Under the pieces are notes generated by a model. It had not been told where the DNA came from, did no database searches, and saw only the letters and a list, made by a program, of their open reading frames with translations. Positions 18,015 through 27,807 of a stretch of DNA of 64,000 nucleotides are shown here, piece after piece (the first letter of the stretch is position 1; each line of letters begins with the position of its first letter). The position numbers and the translations under genes are program-made. The stretch is from Tepidaquicella sp964564635 (GTDB taxonomy: Bacteria > Bacteroidota > Ignavibacteria > Tepidaquicellales > Tepidaquicellaceae), in NCBI GenBank assembly GCA_964564635.1, contig CAZMAR010000001.1:992001-1056000 (forward strand), given 5' to 3'.

Positions 18015-19517
18015 TTAGTTATTGTTTTGAATCTGGTAAAGATAAAAATAGTTATTCTGTTCAATAAGTTTTATATCTTCTAAATAAAGTTTATTCTTTG
18101 ACAATATATAATCAAATTTTATAATACCTAATCTTTGAAATTTTAAGTCATCAGATTCGTTACCATCTATAACATGGGTTGAGTAAATAATTGGATAATT
18201 AAAACAATTATATTTAGGTAATAAAGATAGCAATACATTATAATACTCAAATTCCTTATAACAAAATAAAATATATACATCTTTCTTGATGTTTGTTAAA
18301 TCTCTCAATTTTTCAAATGATGAAGTTAAAGTTGTATCATTCTTAAACTTATAAAAAGAATGTTTATGGTTTTTAATTTCACGAAATGATGAATAATAAG
18401 TATATGGTAAAAAAAACAAGATTACTAATATTAATAATTTTCTGATATAGACTTTTTCATGAATATTTCTGAAATACATAATTATCAATAATGGAAATAT
18501 AGGTACTATCTGTTTATTGAAAAAAAAGGGATATGTGAGATAAAAAAGAAATATAGCAATAAAATAAGATGAGGCAATAATTATAGTAATTTTATTAAAG
18601 ATAATCTCTTTGTGCCTAAGAAAAAGATAAAATGACATAACAAAAAGAAAAGAAACTATTAGTGATGGCACATCATTAAAATTATATTTCAAAAATCCGA
18701 TAAGATTCAATTTAAAATTATTTAAAACACTTTGAACAAACAAAAGATATTTACCATTGTGCAAATAACTTATAGATTTCATACATTCTGGATAATATGG
18801 TGCATTGAAAAAATATGTCCAAAAAAATATAATAACAAAAAGTATAAGAACTAAAAACAAATTCATTAGTAAATCCTTTTTTCCCTTATATAAAGGTAAA
18901 ACCCCTAAAATCCAAAGTGCAAAAAGAGAATTAAAGAGAGAAAAAGCTAAAACCAAAGTAAAATATCCAAATATCCTTAAAACAGTAATTCTTTTTTCTA
19001 ATTTTATCAAATATGCTATCAAGAATAAGCTAAAGGAAAGATGTAAAACGGTTGGATAATAGGTGAAACTATAGAATATTAAAAAATATGATGAAAACAA
19101 AATAAAAAATAAAAAAACACTATGTATTTTATCGTTAATCGTAAACCAAAATACAATTAACGATATAATAAAAATTAGTACATTAACTATAATGTTTAAT
19201 GTGTTATGAAAACCAAATAAAATCGCCGGAATACCATATATTAAATGATAACACGGGCCATACCAATTCATTTGGCCAATAATTGAAGACTTTTCACTAA
19301 ATATTATTGTGGCTTTAAACGAATAAGTTTTACTAAATAAATCACCACAATTATAATAATTAGCTTCATCCTGATATGTAATAAAATATTTATCCCCAAT
19401 AACAACATATCCTAATAGTAATAAAAATATCAGTAAATGAACTAAAAACATAATAGATAAATATTTTTCAAATTTTACACTATTAGCAAATTTAAATATA
19501 TGCTTTAATAGATTCAT
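18015..19517 (-). CDS. Multi-pass membrane protein, probable GT-C glycosyltransferase
   Basis: A 500-residue integral membrane protein with about ten hydrophobic segments and a soluble C-terminal 110 residues. YQDEANYYNCGDLFSK near residue 49 is an acidic first-loop motif (DE then aromatic residues) as in GT-C enzymes of the ArnT/PMT superfamily. No closer family can be named. It is flanked by gaps of 362 and 583 bp, so it may be a single-gene insertion with its own promoter. Unlike the other GT-C genes here, it has no adjacent DPM-like GT2. Confidence 0.65.
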   Translation of the reverse strand: MNLLKHIFKFANSVKFEKYLSIMFLVHLLIFLLLLGYVVIGDKYFITYQDEANYYNCGDLFSKTYSFKATIIFSEKSSIIGQMNWYGPCYHLIYGIPAILFGFHNTLNIIVNVLIFIISLIVFWFTINDKIHSVFLFFILFSSYFLIFYSFTYYPTVLHLSFSLFLIAYLIKLEKRITVLRIFGYFTLVLAFSLFNSLFALWILGVLPLYKGKKDLLMNLFLVLILFVIIFFWTYFFNAPYYPECMKSISYLHNGKYLLFVQSVLNNFKLNLIGFLKYNFNDVPSLIVSFLFVMSFYLFLRHKEIIFNKITIIIASSYFIAIFLFYLTYPFFFNKQIVPIFPLLIIMYFRNIHEKVYIRKLLILVILFFLPYTYYSSFREIKNHKHSFYKFKNDTTLTSSFEKLRDLTNIKKDVYILFCYKEFEYYNVLLSLLPKYNCFNYPIIYSTHVIDGNESDDLKFQRLGIIKFDYILSKNKLYLEDIKLIEQNNYFYLYQIQNNN

Positions 19518-20100
19518 AATAATAAGGAAATGTTAAAAAAGGAAAAAACTCTTTTTATAATTTGTAATTATAGTATATTATTTGACTTCACTAATAACAT
19601 ATTTATAATCAAAAATTAAAAATTTCGATATAATTATGTATTAATAATTGTTTTATTTCTTTTCAATACTTTCTTCTAAATTATATACAATCCCACACAC
19701 CTGTTTTAAAATTTCCATATTTTTTACTTCTTCAATATTTTTGAGTTAAAATTTCAATTATCAATAAAAATAAATATAAGTTGTTTTTCCCAATCAAGAT
19801 AAATAATTAAAATTCTTTAACTAAAATACCATTCAATAATTCAAGTTGTCAGTTATGTTCTCTACAAATCTATAACATAAACAATATTAAATATTAAAAT
19901 TCTTTTAATCTAATTACATATAATTTGGGTAAATAAATTCCAGTTCAAAAAAGAGGTCTTAATAGACGACCTTTATAAGTATATCACAAATTCAATTTCC
20001 ACCAGAATACTTTATTCTTTAATATGAAGATCTATGCAAAGGTTTATTCAAGATTAAATTATTGGAAACAGTATAACTATAAAATATATAATTTGAATTA
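19518..20100. other. Gap with a possible decayed reading frame
   Basis: A 583-bp gap. On the minus strand about 28 codons ending near 19658 read NIEEVKNMEILKQ then VCGIVYNLEESIEKK and stop, which looks like the C-terminus of a protein; upstream the frame is broken by several stops. I cannot assign the family. A weak terminator-like hairpin lies at 19947-19972. Confidence 0.4.
19947..19972 (-). terminator. Weak intrinsic terminator candidate
   Basis: On the minus strand, AGGTC and GACCT form a 5-bp stem around a 9-nt loop, followed by C and six T residues. It lies about 130 bp past the stop of the sugar dehydratase gene at 20101. The stem is short, so only partial termination is likely. Confidence 0.35.
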
Positions 20101-21066
20101 CTAAATATAATTACTCTGCCAGTCAATTGTAATTTTAAGTCCTTTTTCTAAAGTATATTTAGGGGAATAGCCGAACATACTTTTGATTTTGGAAATATCC
20201 GGTACTCTTCTTCTAACATCTTCATAATTACCAAAAGTACTATATGGTATAATTTTAATTTTAGGTTTTATTTTGTCTCCGTTGATAAATTTCCATATCA
20301 TTTTTGCTAAATCAATAATTTTTATCTCTTCCTCAGGATTTCCTGCAATGTTAAAAATTTCATTATTAGATTTTTCGTCCAAAATTAAATGCTTAAAGGC
20401 AGATATAGTATCCTCTATATAAGTGAAGGTTCTTGACTGTTTACCATCTCCATGGATTTCCAGAGGTAGCTTTTTTAAAGCATTAGTGATAAATACAGAC
20501 TGTGGTCCACCCCACCAGGTCAAATTTTGATTTATGCCATAAGCACCAAAAAAACGAGCAATGGAATAACATAAACTATATTGCTGATTATATCCAATAA
20601 TCAAATGTTCTCCATAAATTTTAGAAACTGCATATGCCCAACGTTTGATAACTGTTGGTCCCAAGCATAAATCAGAATCTTCTTTATATGGAATTTTTGA
20701 GTTTTTACCATAAACATCTGATGTTGATGCATATACGAGTTTAATTCTATCCAATAAACATTTATTTATAACATTTTTAAGCATCGCTTGATTTTCTTCA
20801 AGTGTTCTTAAAGAATTGGAATACCGGGGAATCTTTTGTGAAGCAAGATGAACAATAATATCACCCTTTATATCATAAAATATGGCTGGGTTTGTAATAT
20901 CACCATAAATAAATTTAAATTTCCTACTATTTTTAATTGATTCAATATTCAATAAACTCCCATATGATAAATTATCAATACCAATTACTTCGTGATTTTC
21001 CTTTAGGAGACGAATAGCCAAATTCGATCCAATAAATCCGGCAACTCCGGTAATAATAACTTTCAT
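20101..21066 (-). CDS. NAD-dependent sugar epimerase/dehydratase (extended SDR)
   Basis: A 321-residue extended SDR. GVAGFIGSNLA at the N-terminus is the dinucleotide loop; TSDVYGK and RWAYAVSKIYGEH provide the Thr/Ser and the Tyr-x3-Lys catalytic residues. The pattern RWAYAVSK resembles UDP-glucuronate decarboxylase and dTDP-glucose 4,6-dehydratase relatives rather than GalE. HGDGKQSRTFTYIEDT is the conserved substrate-domain motif. It would generate a nucleotide-activated sugar for this glycan. It follows a methyltransferase and GT2 genes in the same orientation with short gaps. Confidence 0.82.
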   Translation of the reverse strand: MKVIITGVAGFIGSNLAIRLLKENHEVIGIDNLSYGSLLNIESIKNSRKFKFIYGDITNPAIFYDIKGDIIVHLASQKIPRYSNSLRTLEENQAMLKNVINKCLLDRIKLVYASTSDVYGKNSKIPYKEDSDLCLGPTVIKRWAYAVSKIYGEHLIIGYNQQYSLCYSIARFFGAYGINQNLTWWGGPQSVFITNALKKLPLEIHGDGKQSRTFTYIEDTISAFKHLILDEKSNNEIFNIAGNPEEEIKIIDLAKMIWKFINGDKIKPKIKIIPYSTFGNYEDVRRRVPDISKIKSMFGYSPKYTLEKGLKITIDWQSNYI

Positions 21067-21112
21067 AAAAAAGTTTCTTTTAATTTAGAATAATTTTGTT
21101 CAAATAATTATA

Positions 21113-21856
21113 TTAAGTTTTCACATCCTTTTTACAAAAATAAATACCATAAACATTTTTAAAACCATATCTTAAAGTAGATAAAACTCTTAATAAAAAT
21201 TTTGAAGGATTGGATAAATAATATTTAAAAAGATTTTTTCTAAGACCAGTTCGCGAAAATTCTTTCCTGACTTTAAGGGGATTAAAATATTGAAATATTC
21301 TTAATTCTTTTCCAACTATAAAATGTGCTTCGTGTAAAAGAGTCTTGATTTTTTTTGACGTGAAATCATGCAAGTGAAAAGGGTTTGCATCCATACTTGG
21401 AGTAATAGGGGTAGATAATATCAACTCACCATCTTTTTTTAAAATTGCATTTAATTTATTCAAAAAGTCAGAAGGATCTTTCAAATGTTCTATTGTTTCT
21501 AATGAAATAATTAAATCAATGTCAATAATTTCTGGTTTTAAATTTTTAATTAATTCCAATGACAACTCTCTATAATCACAATTTAAAAAAAGTAAGTTGT
21601 TATTTTTATATACATTATTGGCAAAAGAAATTGCAGATTCTGAAACATCTACTCCTATAACAAATTTTGCTCCATTCTCTGATATTAATTTTGTACCATA
21701 TCCAACCCCGCAAGCTAAATCAATTACGACTTTATTTTTAATCCTTTCAAATGTTGCTTTATATCTTTCCAAATGAGTTTTTATAAAATTATCATAATCT
21801 TTTTTGTTATTAATATTATAATTATCAATTAATATTCTTTCGATAGTATTATCCAC
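21113..21856 (-). CDS. Class I SAM-dependent methyltransferase
   Basis: A 247-residue protein with SAM motif I VIDLACGVGYGTKLIS near residue 44, an acidic residue at the end of strand 2 (GVDVS), and ISLETIEHLKDP as the post-motif region common in ubiquinone/menaquinone-type methyltransferases. LSTPITPS and FHLHDFTS complete the pattern. In a glycan locus it may methylate a sugar hydroxyl or a terminal residue that caps chain length. The target is unknown. Confidence 0.8.
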   Translation of the reverse strand: MDNTIERILIDNYNINNKKDYDNFIKTHLERYKATFERIKNKVVIDLACGVGYGTKLISENGAKFVIGVDVSESAISFANNVYKNNNLLFLNCDYRELSLELIKNLKPEIIDIDLIISLETIEHLKDPSDFLNKLNAILKKDGELILSTPITPSMDANPFHLHDFTSKKIKTLLHEAHFIVGKELRIFQYFNPLKVRKEFSRTGLRKNLFKYYLSNPSKFLLRVLSTLRYGFKNVYGIYFCKKDVKT

Positions 21857-21867
21857 ATTAAACTAAT

Positions 21868-22734
21868 TTATAAATCTTTCTTTCTAATTTGAGAAATTTG
21901 TTCACTAAGTAAACCTATTGTAAAAATTAAGATTCCAACTAAAAGTCCTAATAATGCACCAGTGCTTAATCCTTTGCCCCAAAAAAGAAATGGCAAAGCC
22001 CATATTATTGATATAATAATGAGTAAAAAAGATATTGGTAAAAATATTTTTAAAGGGGAAAAAAATGTAATTATATTTAATATTTCTATAATGGTTTCAA
22101 ATGCAGTTTTTAATTTTATTGTGCTTTTGCCCTTTTTTCTTTCTTTTACTTCTATTTCTACTTCACTAATTTTATGATTTTTATAAATAAATATTAATGT
22201 GATAATATCAGAAAAAGCCATATTATTTGGGCAAAAATTTAAATATTTTTTTACAAGTTCAGTTTTATAAATTTTCATTCCAGAGTTCAAATCTTTAATG
22301 TTAACATTCATCAACATTTTAGCAAAAGTTCTTATCAAAAATTTACCTATGTTTCGGAATGATGGTTTTAATATTACTCTACTTCCAATTACTAAATCAC
22401 AATTATTTTTTTCAATCTCTTCTAACAATCTCAAAATATCTGACAAATTATGTTGGCCATCGGCATCTATTGTAATGGAATAAGCAGAGTTAGAGTTTTC
22501 AAAGCCTGTTTTCAAGGCAGCTCCATAACCTTTATTTATCGAGTGTTTGATAACTTTAAAAAAATTATTCCCTAAAAAACTTTCATAAACTTTATAACTA
22601 TTATCAGTAGAACCATCATCGACCAAAATAAGTTTAAATGAATGCTTATTACAAAACTCATAAATCTTTGGTAGAAAATCTCTTAAGTTTTGTTCCTCAT
22701 TATATGAAGGGATAATTATTGTTAATTTTGACAT
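21868..22734 (-). CDS. Glycosyltransferase family 2 with C-terminal membrane helices (DPM/GtrB-like)
   Basis: A 288-residue protein. The GT-A domain has IIPSYNEEQNLRDFL, VDDGSTDNS and ITIDADGQH, the DxD-like signature of polyprenyl-phosphate glycosyltransferases. Two hydrophobic helices fill residues 235-275, anchoring it in the inner membrane. It probably charges a polyprenyl phosphate with a hexose for a periplasmic GT-C partner such as the one encoded 98 bp downstream at 22833-24431. Confidence 0.85.
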   Translation of the reverse strand: MSKLTIIIPSYNEEQNLRDFLPKIYEFCNKHSFKLILVDDGSTDNSYKVYESFLGNNFFKVIKHSINKGYGAALKTGFENSNSAYSITIDADGQHNLSDILRLLEEIEKNNCDLVIGSRVILKPSFRNIGKFLIRTFAKMLMNVNIKDLNSGMKIYKTELVKKYLNFCPNNMAFSDIITLIFIYKNHKISEVEIEVKERKKGKSTIKLKTAFETIIEILNIITFFSPLKIFLPISFLLIIISIIWALPFLFWGKGLSTGALLGLLVGILIFTIGLLSEQISQIRKKDL

Positions 22735-22832
22735 AGTAATATTATTTCTCCAAGATTATGGGATTATAGAACATTATTTTAAAATTTGACATATCAAAAT
22801 AATATTTCCAAAATGTTTTTTCATTCAAAAAC

Positions 22833-24431
22833 CTATGGTTTCAAATATACTTTATATAATGGTTCATTATATAATTCTCCAATTTTTTCGTAATTATTTA
22901 TTCTTCCAAACTCATTTAATTTTCTATCAATATCTCTCATATCTTTTGAAACTACAGAAAATATACATACCACATCGTCAAATGTTTTAACTTCATTATT
23001 CATAAAATATGCTGAGTCACAAATTACTGCTCCTGCTAAAGCTGCTATTCTTAATTGCCGAACAGTAGCCCCATTATCAATATATATAACTTTATTTCCT
23101 TTTTGCTTTTCTGACTTAATATTAAAATACAAATCTTTTACAGGTTCCAATCTCACTAAATTATCAACATTAAAAATGTCGTTTTTAAAATTAATCTTAA
23201 TGTTAATTATATTTAACATAATATTTATAATTAAAGAAAAAATTAACAAGACTTTTATCAGTTTAGTTAATATTGTATTTTTTAATAGTTTATTAAACCC
23301 AATAATAAATAAAATAATAATAATTAATAAATGTGCATTAGAAAAATATCTTGACTCACCTATATAGGTCCAATCAGGATTAGAAATATAATTATATCTT
23401 AAAGAGAAAATAAAAGGAATTATTATAGCTAAAATTATTACAATGTAAAATATTTTAACAAATGTTATAATTTTCACTTTTGTAAAATCAGTAGTATAAT
23501 CTATTAATTTTTTCAATTGAATTACCACTAATAAGAACAATAAAAAAGATATAAAGTTGAAGAATATTTTTAAAAGAATAACGGGAGGTATAAAATTGTA
23601 AATATATTCAATTTTAAAAAAAGCATAAAGAAATAATGGGTTGAAATTTATCAAATTCTTAAAAAATATACCATTTTCAAGATAATAAGAATCCTCTATA
23701 TAACTTAAGAGACCTGCAGATTTCAAATTATAAGATAACAATAATATCAATGAAGTCGTTACAGCTATAATGCTAATTATAATTTTTATGAAATCATCTT
23801 TTGCTCTACTTTTGAAAAATGTTAGTGATAAATACACTGGAATGAAGTATATAATTAGGATATAAGTATAATGAAACCATAAAATCAATGAAGTAAATAA
23901 TGATATAAATAAAAGTTTTATATTACTTTTAGAAGGAGAGTCAATAAATTTTAAAAAATAATAAATAGCAATTAATAAAATTGTAAGGGGAGGGATTAGA
24001 ATAGTATTAAGATTATTGAAAATTGAAGTCGATATAATCACAAAAGAGGCAAGAATGAATTTTGTATTTGTTTCAAGAATATCATCATACTCTAAAACCA
24101 ATTTAAATAAATATAAAGAAATAAGTGCTAAACAGACTACTTTAATAATAAAACTTGAAATAAGCATATTATTAGTTATATAAGTGATTAGTCCCAATAA
24201 AATCATATATAGAGGGGGCCATAATATTTGTATTTTGTAATTAATTTTTGATATGTCTCCATCAGCAACATAAGGAAGAGATACACCATTACCTTCCATA
24301 AAACTTTTTGCCAGCGCCATTTGTGATACATGGTCAGTACAAAAATCCGGCTGAGCAATGAAATAAATTACACGAATTAGAAAAACGAAAATAAGTAAAG
24401 ACCATAGCAAAATAAATTTGTTAATCTTCAT
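22833..24431 (-). CDS. Multi-pass membrane glycosyltransferase (GT-C-like)
   Basis: A 532-residue membrane protein. After the first helix, FCTDHVSQMALAKSFMEGNG near residue 30 resembles the acidic loop-1 motif of GT-C enzymes, here with D-H instead of D-E. About ten to twelve membrane segments follow, then a soluble tail of about 100 residues. The gene overlaps the next upstream GT2 gene by 4 bp. Likely a periplasmic sugar transferase using a lipid-linked donor. Confidence 0.7.
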   Translation of the reverse strand: MKINKFILLWSLLIFVFLIRVIYFIAQPDFCTDHVSQMALAKSFMEGNGVSLPYVADGDISKINYKIQILWPPLYMILLGLITYITNNMLISSFIIKVVCLALISLYLFKLVLEYDDILETNTKFILASFVIISTSIFNNLNTILIPPLTILLIAIYYFLKFIDSPSKSNIKLLFISLFTSLILWFHYTYILIIYFIPVYLSLTFFKSRAKDDFIKIIISIIAVTTSLILLLSYNLKSAGLLSYIEDSYYLENGIFFKNLINFNPLFLYAFFKIEYIYNFIPPVILLKIFFNFISFLLFLLVVIQLKKLIDYTTDFTKVKIITFVKIFYIVIILAIIIPFIFSLRYNYISNPDWTYIGESRYFSNAHLLIIIILFIIGFNKLLKNTILTKLIKVLLIFSLIINIMLNIINIKINFKNDIFNVDNLVRLEPVKDLYFNIKSEKQKGNKVIYIDNGATVRQLRIAALAGAVICDSAYFMNNEVKTFDDVVCIFSVVSKDMRDIDRKLNEFGRINNYEKIGELYNEPLYKVYLKP

Positions 24432-25297
24432 TTTAATGTCGATAGTGAAGTTTGCAAAATTTTTATTTTTTCTATCGGATAATTTTTTCGTACTAATATA
24501 AAAGATAAGACCTCTATAACAAAAACAATTATTAATAATATACCAATATATATATATGAGTTAAATATTAAATAAATTATCAGTACAAGGAATAACATAT
24601 TAACAAATAAAAATCTTTTAAGTGAAATAAGAGAAAAAAAAGATTTATAAGACAATTTAAAAAGTTTAATTAGATTATATTTACTTTTGCCTGCAGTTCT
24701 TTCAGGAGCATTGTAAATAACATAGGTGGATTTTAGGTTATCTTTCTTTTTAAAATTTGTTTTGAATATATGCCACCAGAATTTATTAGAAATAAAGATA
24801 GACTTAGCTTTTCTATCAAGTAACCTGAACATTACATTTTGTCTGAACATATTTACACCTGTAATAATAAAACATAAAAAGAAATAAATATAGCTGAATA
24901 AAGCTCTGTATTTTTTCCCTCTTTTGTAAACATTTCTTCTTCCCTGTACAACATTATAGCCCTGAAGAAATTTTTCAATCATTTTCCCCACAATTTCAAC
25001 GGGATGCCCACCATCCACATCCATAGTAATAATAGCATCGGAGTCGGAAAAATTCATCCCAAATGTTAAAGCTGCATACTGCCCATAGGGATTATGCAGT
25101 GAAATATAGTTTATATTTTTGTCTTTATCTGAGTATTCTTTTAAAATTTTAACCGTATTATCTTTACTTCCATCTTCTAAAAACAGTACTCCAAGTTCAA
25201 CATCATTTATATTTAAGGATTTCAAATTATTAATAAAAATGGGTATGTTTTCTTCTTCGTCTCTAACTGCAACTAAAATATCTACGGTTTTTTTCAT
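24428..25297 (-). CDS. Glycosyltransferase family 2 with C-terminal membrane helices
   Basis: A 289-residue GT2 with VAVRDEEENIPIFI, FLEDGSKDNT and ITMDVDGGHP as the active-site motifs, the last corresponding to DADGQHP of DPM synthases. Two membrane helices near residues 220-265 anchor the C-terminus. It sits between two GT-C genes (22833 and 25316) with overlap of 4 bp on one side and an 18-bp gap on the other, so it could supply a polyprenyl-phosphate sugar to either. Confidence 0.83.
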   Translation of the reverse strand: MKKTVDILVAVRDEEENIPIFINNLKSLNINDVELGVLFLEDGSKDNTVKILKEYSDKDKNINYISLHNPYGQYAALTFGMNFSDSDAIITMDVDGGHPVEIVGKMIEKFLQGYNVVQGRRNVYKRGKKYRALFSYIYFFLCFIITGVNMFRQNVMFRLLDRKAKSIFISNKFWWHIFKTNFKKKDNLKSTYVIYNAPERTAGKSKYNLIKLFKLSYKSFFSLISLKRFLFVNMLFLVLIIYLIFNSYIYIGILLIIVFVIEVLSFILVRKNYPIEKIKILQTSLSTLK

Positions 25298-25315
25298 AGT
25301 AAATACGTTATAATA

Positions 25316-26740
25316 TTATTCCACACAATATACATCAAGTTTTTTATAATTATTCAACTTAGTTACTTTTTTTGTTTTAAGATATGGCTCAAAAGTTCTG
25401 AAAAGAAACCCTTTCGTCTTTATTCCCTGTTTATCTAAAAAAGGCAAAAATTTCAATTTTAAATCATCATCAGGAGGTACGACACCAGACTCAATCAAGT
25501 AGATTTTTTCTGAAAATTTAAATAAAGAATCATAATTAATTTCTTTAAAATCAGGATTCATATATAGTACTCCCTCTTTCACTTTTTCATGAATAACTGT
25601 TATTGGTTTCAGGCGAGGTGCATATACTACTTTAACAGGCTTCTGCGCTTGATACAAAAAAACAATAGAACTATCTTTAATAGAACTATCTTCATTCATT
25701 TGCACATAGGTATCTTTTAAATTTCTACAGAAATTTCTTTCGGTAAAAACAAGATAAAAATTAATTAAAATAAAAATTGCGATTAATGGATATTTTAAGA
25801 ATTGCAATTTAATATCCATTTTACTAATTCCGTAAGCAGCCAATAAAGAAACAAAAGGATAAACAGGAAATTGGTATGCCCCAAGTCTTGCTTCCTGTAC
25901 TGCAACAGGCAAGTGTGATATAAAAAGTAATATAGTTACCCAGAAAAGTTTTTTATTGACTCTTATTATAGAAAATAGCCCAATTAAAAAAGCAAAAATT
26001 AATATATTAAATGACCTGAAATATCCATAAAGTAGCATTAAAAACATTCTAAGAAATCTTATACCTTTATAATAATATGATAATACATATCCGTAAGACC
26101 ATTCCCCTTCAACAGTTTCCCTAAATAAAAAAACATTAACAGCGAAATAAGCAACAAGAAACCCAGAAAATAAAAATAATAGTTTTTTGAAATATTCCTT
26201 ATTTAATTCAAAATTTATTAAAAAAGCAGGAGCGAAAAAAATCGCAAATGGTGAAGTTAAAGCACCCATTCCCCAAAACAAGCCGGAAATGAAATTTTTA
26301 TTCTTTAAATAAAACAGGAACGAAATTAATGTAAATGAAGGGACCAATATTAAATATTCACATTGACAGGATAATCTCCATATTCCAGAAGATAAGGAAT
26401 AAATTATGACTGAAAGATACTGTATTTTAATATCTTTAAACAAAATACCGGCAATATAAAACAAAGCAACAGCTCCTAAAGTGCTAACAAAAGATAGCAT
26501 AATTTCCGTGGAAACAATGGCGGATAACCCAAATAACTTTCCTAAAACAATATAGAAACCAACCCCAAGAAAATGAAACATAAAGTGAGAGGTTCGACTG
26601 GATATATCATAAGCCATTATTTGCTGAACATTTGTAACTGAATCATTTGAAACAATTACTCTGAAACCAGTAAATAAATAGATAATAAAAATTAAAATAA
26701 AAAAATAGAGATGTTTATTTTTTTTGATTATTTCATTCAC
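25316..26740 (-). CDS. Multi-pass membrane glycosyltransferase (GT-C/PMT-like)
   Basis: A 474-residue membrane protein with around ten hydrophobic segments. Loop 1 contains VSNDSVTNVQQ near residue 31, followed by a typical GT-C pattern of helices, and a soluble C-terminal domain of about 120 residues. It overlaps the start region of the nucleotidyltransferase gene upstream by 4 bp. Assigned by architecture rather than by a clear family motif. Confidence 0.68.
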   Translation of the reverse strand: MNEIIKKNKHLYFFILIFIIYLFTGFRVIVSNDSVTNVQQIMAYDISSRTSHFMFHFLGVGFYIVLGKLFGLSAIVSTEIMLSFVSTLGAVALFYIAGILFKDIKIQYLSVIIYSLSSGIWRLSCQCEYLILVPSFTLISFLFYLKNKNFISGLFWGMGALTSPFAIFFAPAFLINFELNKEYFKKLLFLFSGFLVAYFAVNVFLFRETVEGEWSYGYVLSYYYKGIRFLRMFLMLLYGYFRSFNILIFAFLIGLFSIIRVNKKLFWVTILLFISHLPVAVQEARLGAYQFPVYPFVSLLAAYGISKMDIKLQFLKYPLIAIFILINFYLVFTERNFCRNLKDTYVQMNEDSSIKDSSIVFLYQAQKPVKVVYAPRLKPITVIHEKVKEGVLYMNPDFKEINYDSLFKFSEKIYLIESGVVPPDDDLKLKFLPFLDKQGIKTKGFLFRTFEPYLKTKKVTKLNNYKKLDVYCVE

Positions 26741-27807
26741 AATCCAATAATAAATTTTTTATATTCAGACCAATTGCCAATATCAATAAGTGAACCTTCA
26801 CTTATGGGGAAATATCCTAATTTATATTTTTTCTTTTTTAACTTAGTGATAAGATCAGTCATATGAAATACTCTTTTTGCCGGAATTTCTGCAAGTAACT
26901 TAGAATCAAGTATATACATTCCCGTATTAATATGGAGAGAGATTTCAGGTTTCTCTTTTATATCTGTAACAATACCATTTTTTCCTGTATTTACTATTCC
27001 ATAAGGAATTGGAATATTTTTAATTGATGTAACTATTGTAATATCATTTTTATTTAATTTATGGTATTCATATACTTCCGAATACTCTTGATTAATCATT
27101 ATATCACAATTCGTAACAAAAAAATGTCCTTCTATTTTATTTTTTAACAGGGATAAACTCCCCGCTGAACCACCGGGATATTTTTCCTGAATGAATTTTA
27201 TTTTATAACTTAATTTTTTATCCGAAAAATAATACTTTACAAGGTCGGCTTTATAATTAAGAGAAATAAAAAACTCATTTACCCCTTCTTTATGAAAAGA
27301 ATCCATTATATCGATTATTATCGGATTTTCTTTTAAAGGTATTAAAGGTTTTGGAAGTACATTTGTTAATGGTTTTAATCTTGAACCAATACCACCGGCT
27401 AAAATAACAACAGGAATACTTTTTAATTTTTGACTGCTTTTTTTATCAAGACCTATAACTTCTTCCCAGAAAAAAACCTCAACCAAATTCCCATTTAAAT
27501 CCAGAATTGGCATACATTCAATTCGCTCTTTCAATATAATTTTCTTTATATCTGAATATTTTTGATTAGTAGTTCCTACTCTGATATTTCTTCTGATTAC
27601 TTTCTTTACGGGATAATCGAGGGGTTTGTTTTTTAAAATTGCTCTCTGAATATCTCCAATACTTAATAGACCTATAAACCTTTCCCCATCGCTTACAATT
27701 AATAATTTTCTATCAAACTTATCCATCCTCTCCAATGCATTTCTTATAGTATCATTCGGAGAAATGAGAATATTTTTTATTTTTTCTTTTACCTTTTCTT
27801 TAATCAT
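26737..27807 (-). CDS. CBS-domain sugar nucleotidyltransferase (PtmE-like)
   Basis: A 356-residue fusion: two CBS domains (about residues 10-62 and 68-122) followed by a nucleotidyltransferase domain from about 130. The signature VVILAGGIGSRLKPLT then LPKPLIP is the nucleotide-binding and metal site of the GlmU/RmlA superfamily. The same domain order is found in PtmE, which makes GDP-GlcNAc (or GDP-GlcN) at the start of the legionaminate route. The next two genes encode LegC- and LegB-like enzymes and overlap or nearly abut it, which supports that reading. CBS domains usually sense adenine nucleotides, so the enzyme may be energy-regulated. Confidence 0.83.
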   Translation of the reverse strand: MIKEKVKEKIKNILISPNDTIRNALERMDKFDRKLLIVSDGERFIGLLSIGDIQRAILKNKPLDYPVKKVIRRNIRVGTTNQKYSDIKKIILKERIECMPILDLNGNLVEVFFWEEVIGLDKKSSQKLKSIPVVILAGGIGSRLKPLTNVLPKPLIPLKENPIIIDIMDSFHKEGVNEFFISLNYKADLVKYYFSDKKLSYKIKFIQEKYPGGSAGSLSLLKNKIEGHFFVTNCDIMINQEYSEVYEYHKLNKNDITIVTSIKNIPIPYGIVNTGKNGIVTDIKEKPEISLHINTGMYILDSKLLAEIPAKRVFHMTDLITKLKKKKYKLGYFPISEGSLIDIGNWSEYKKFIIGL

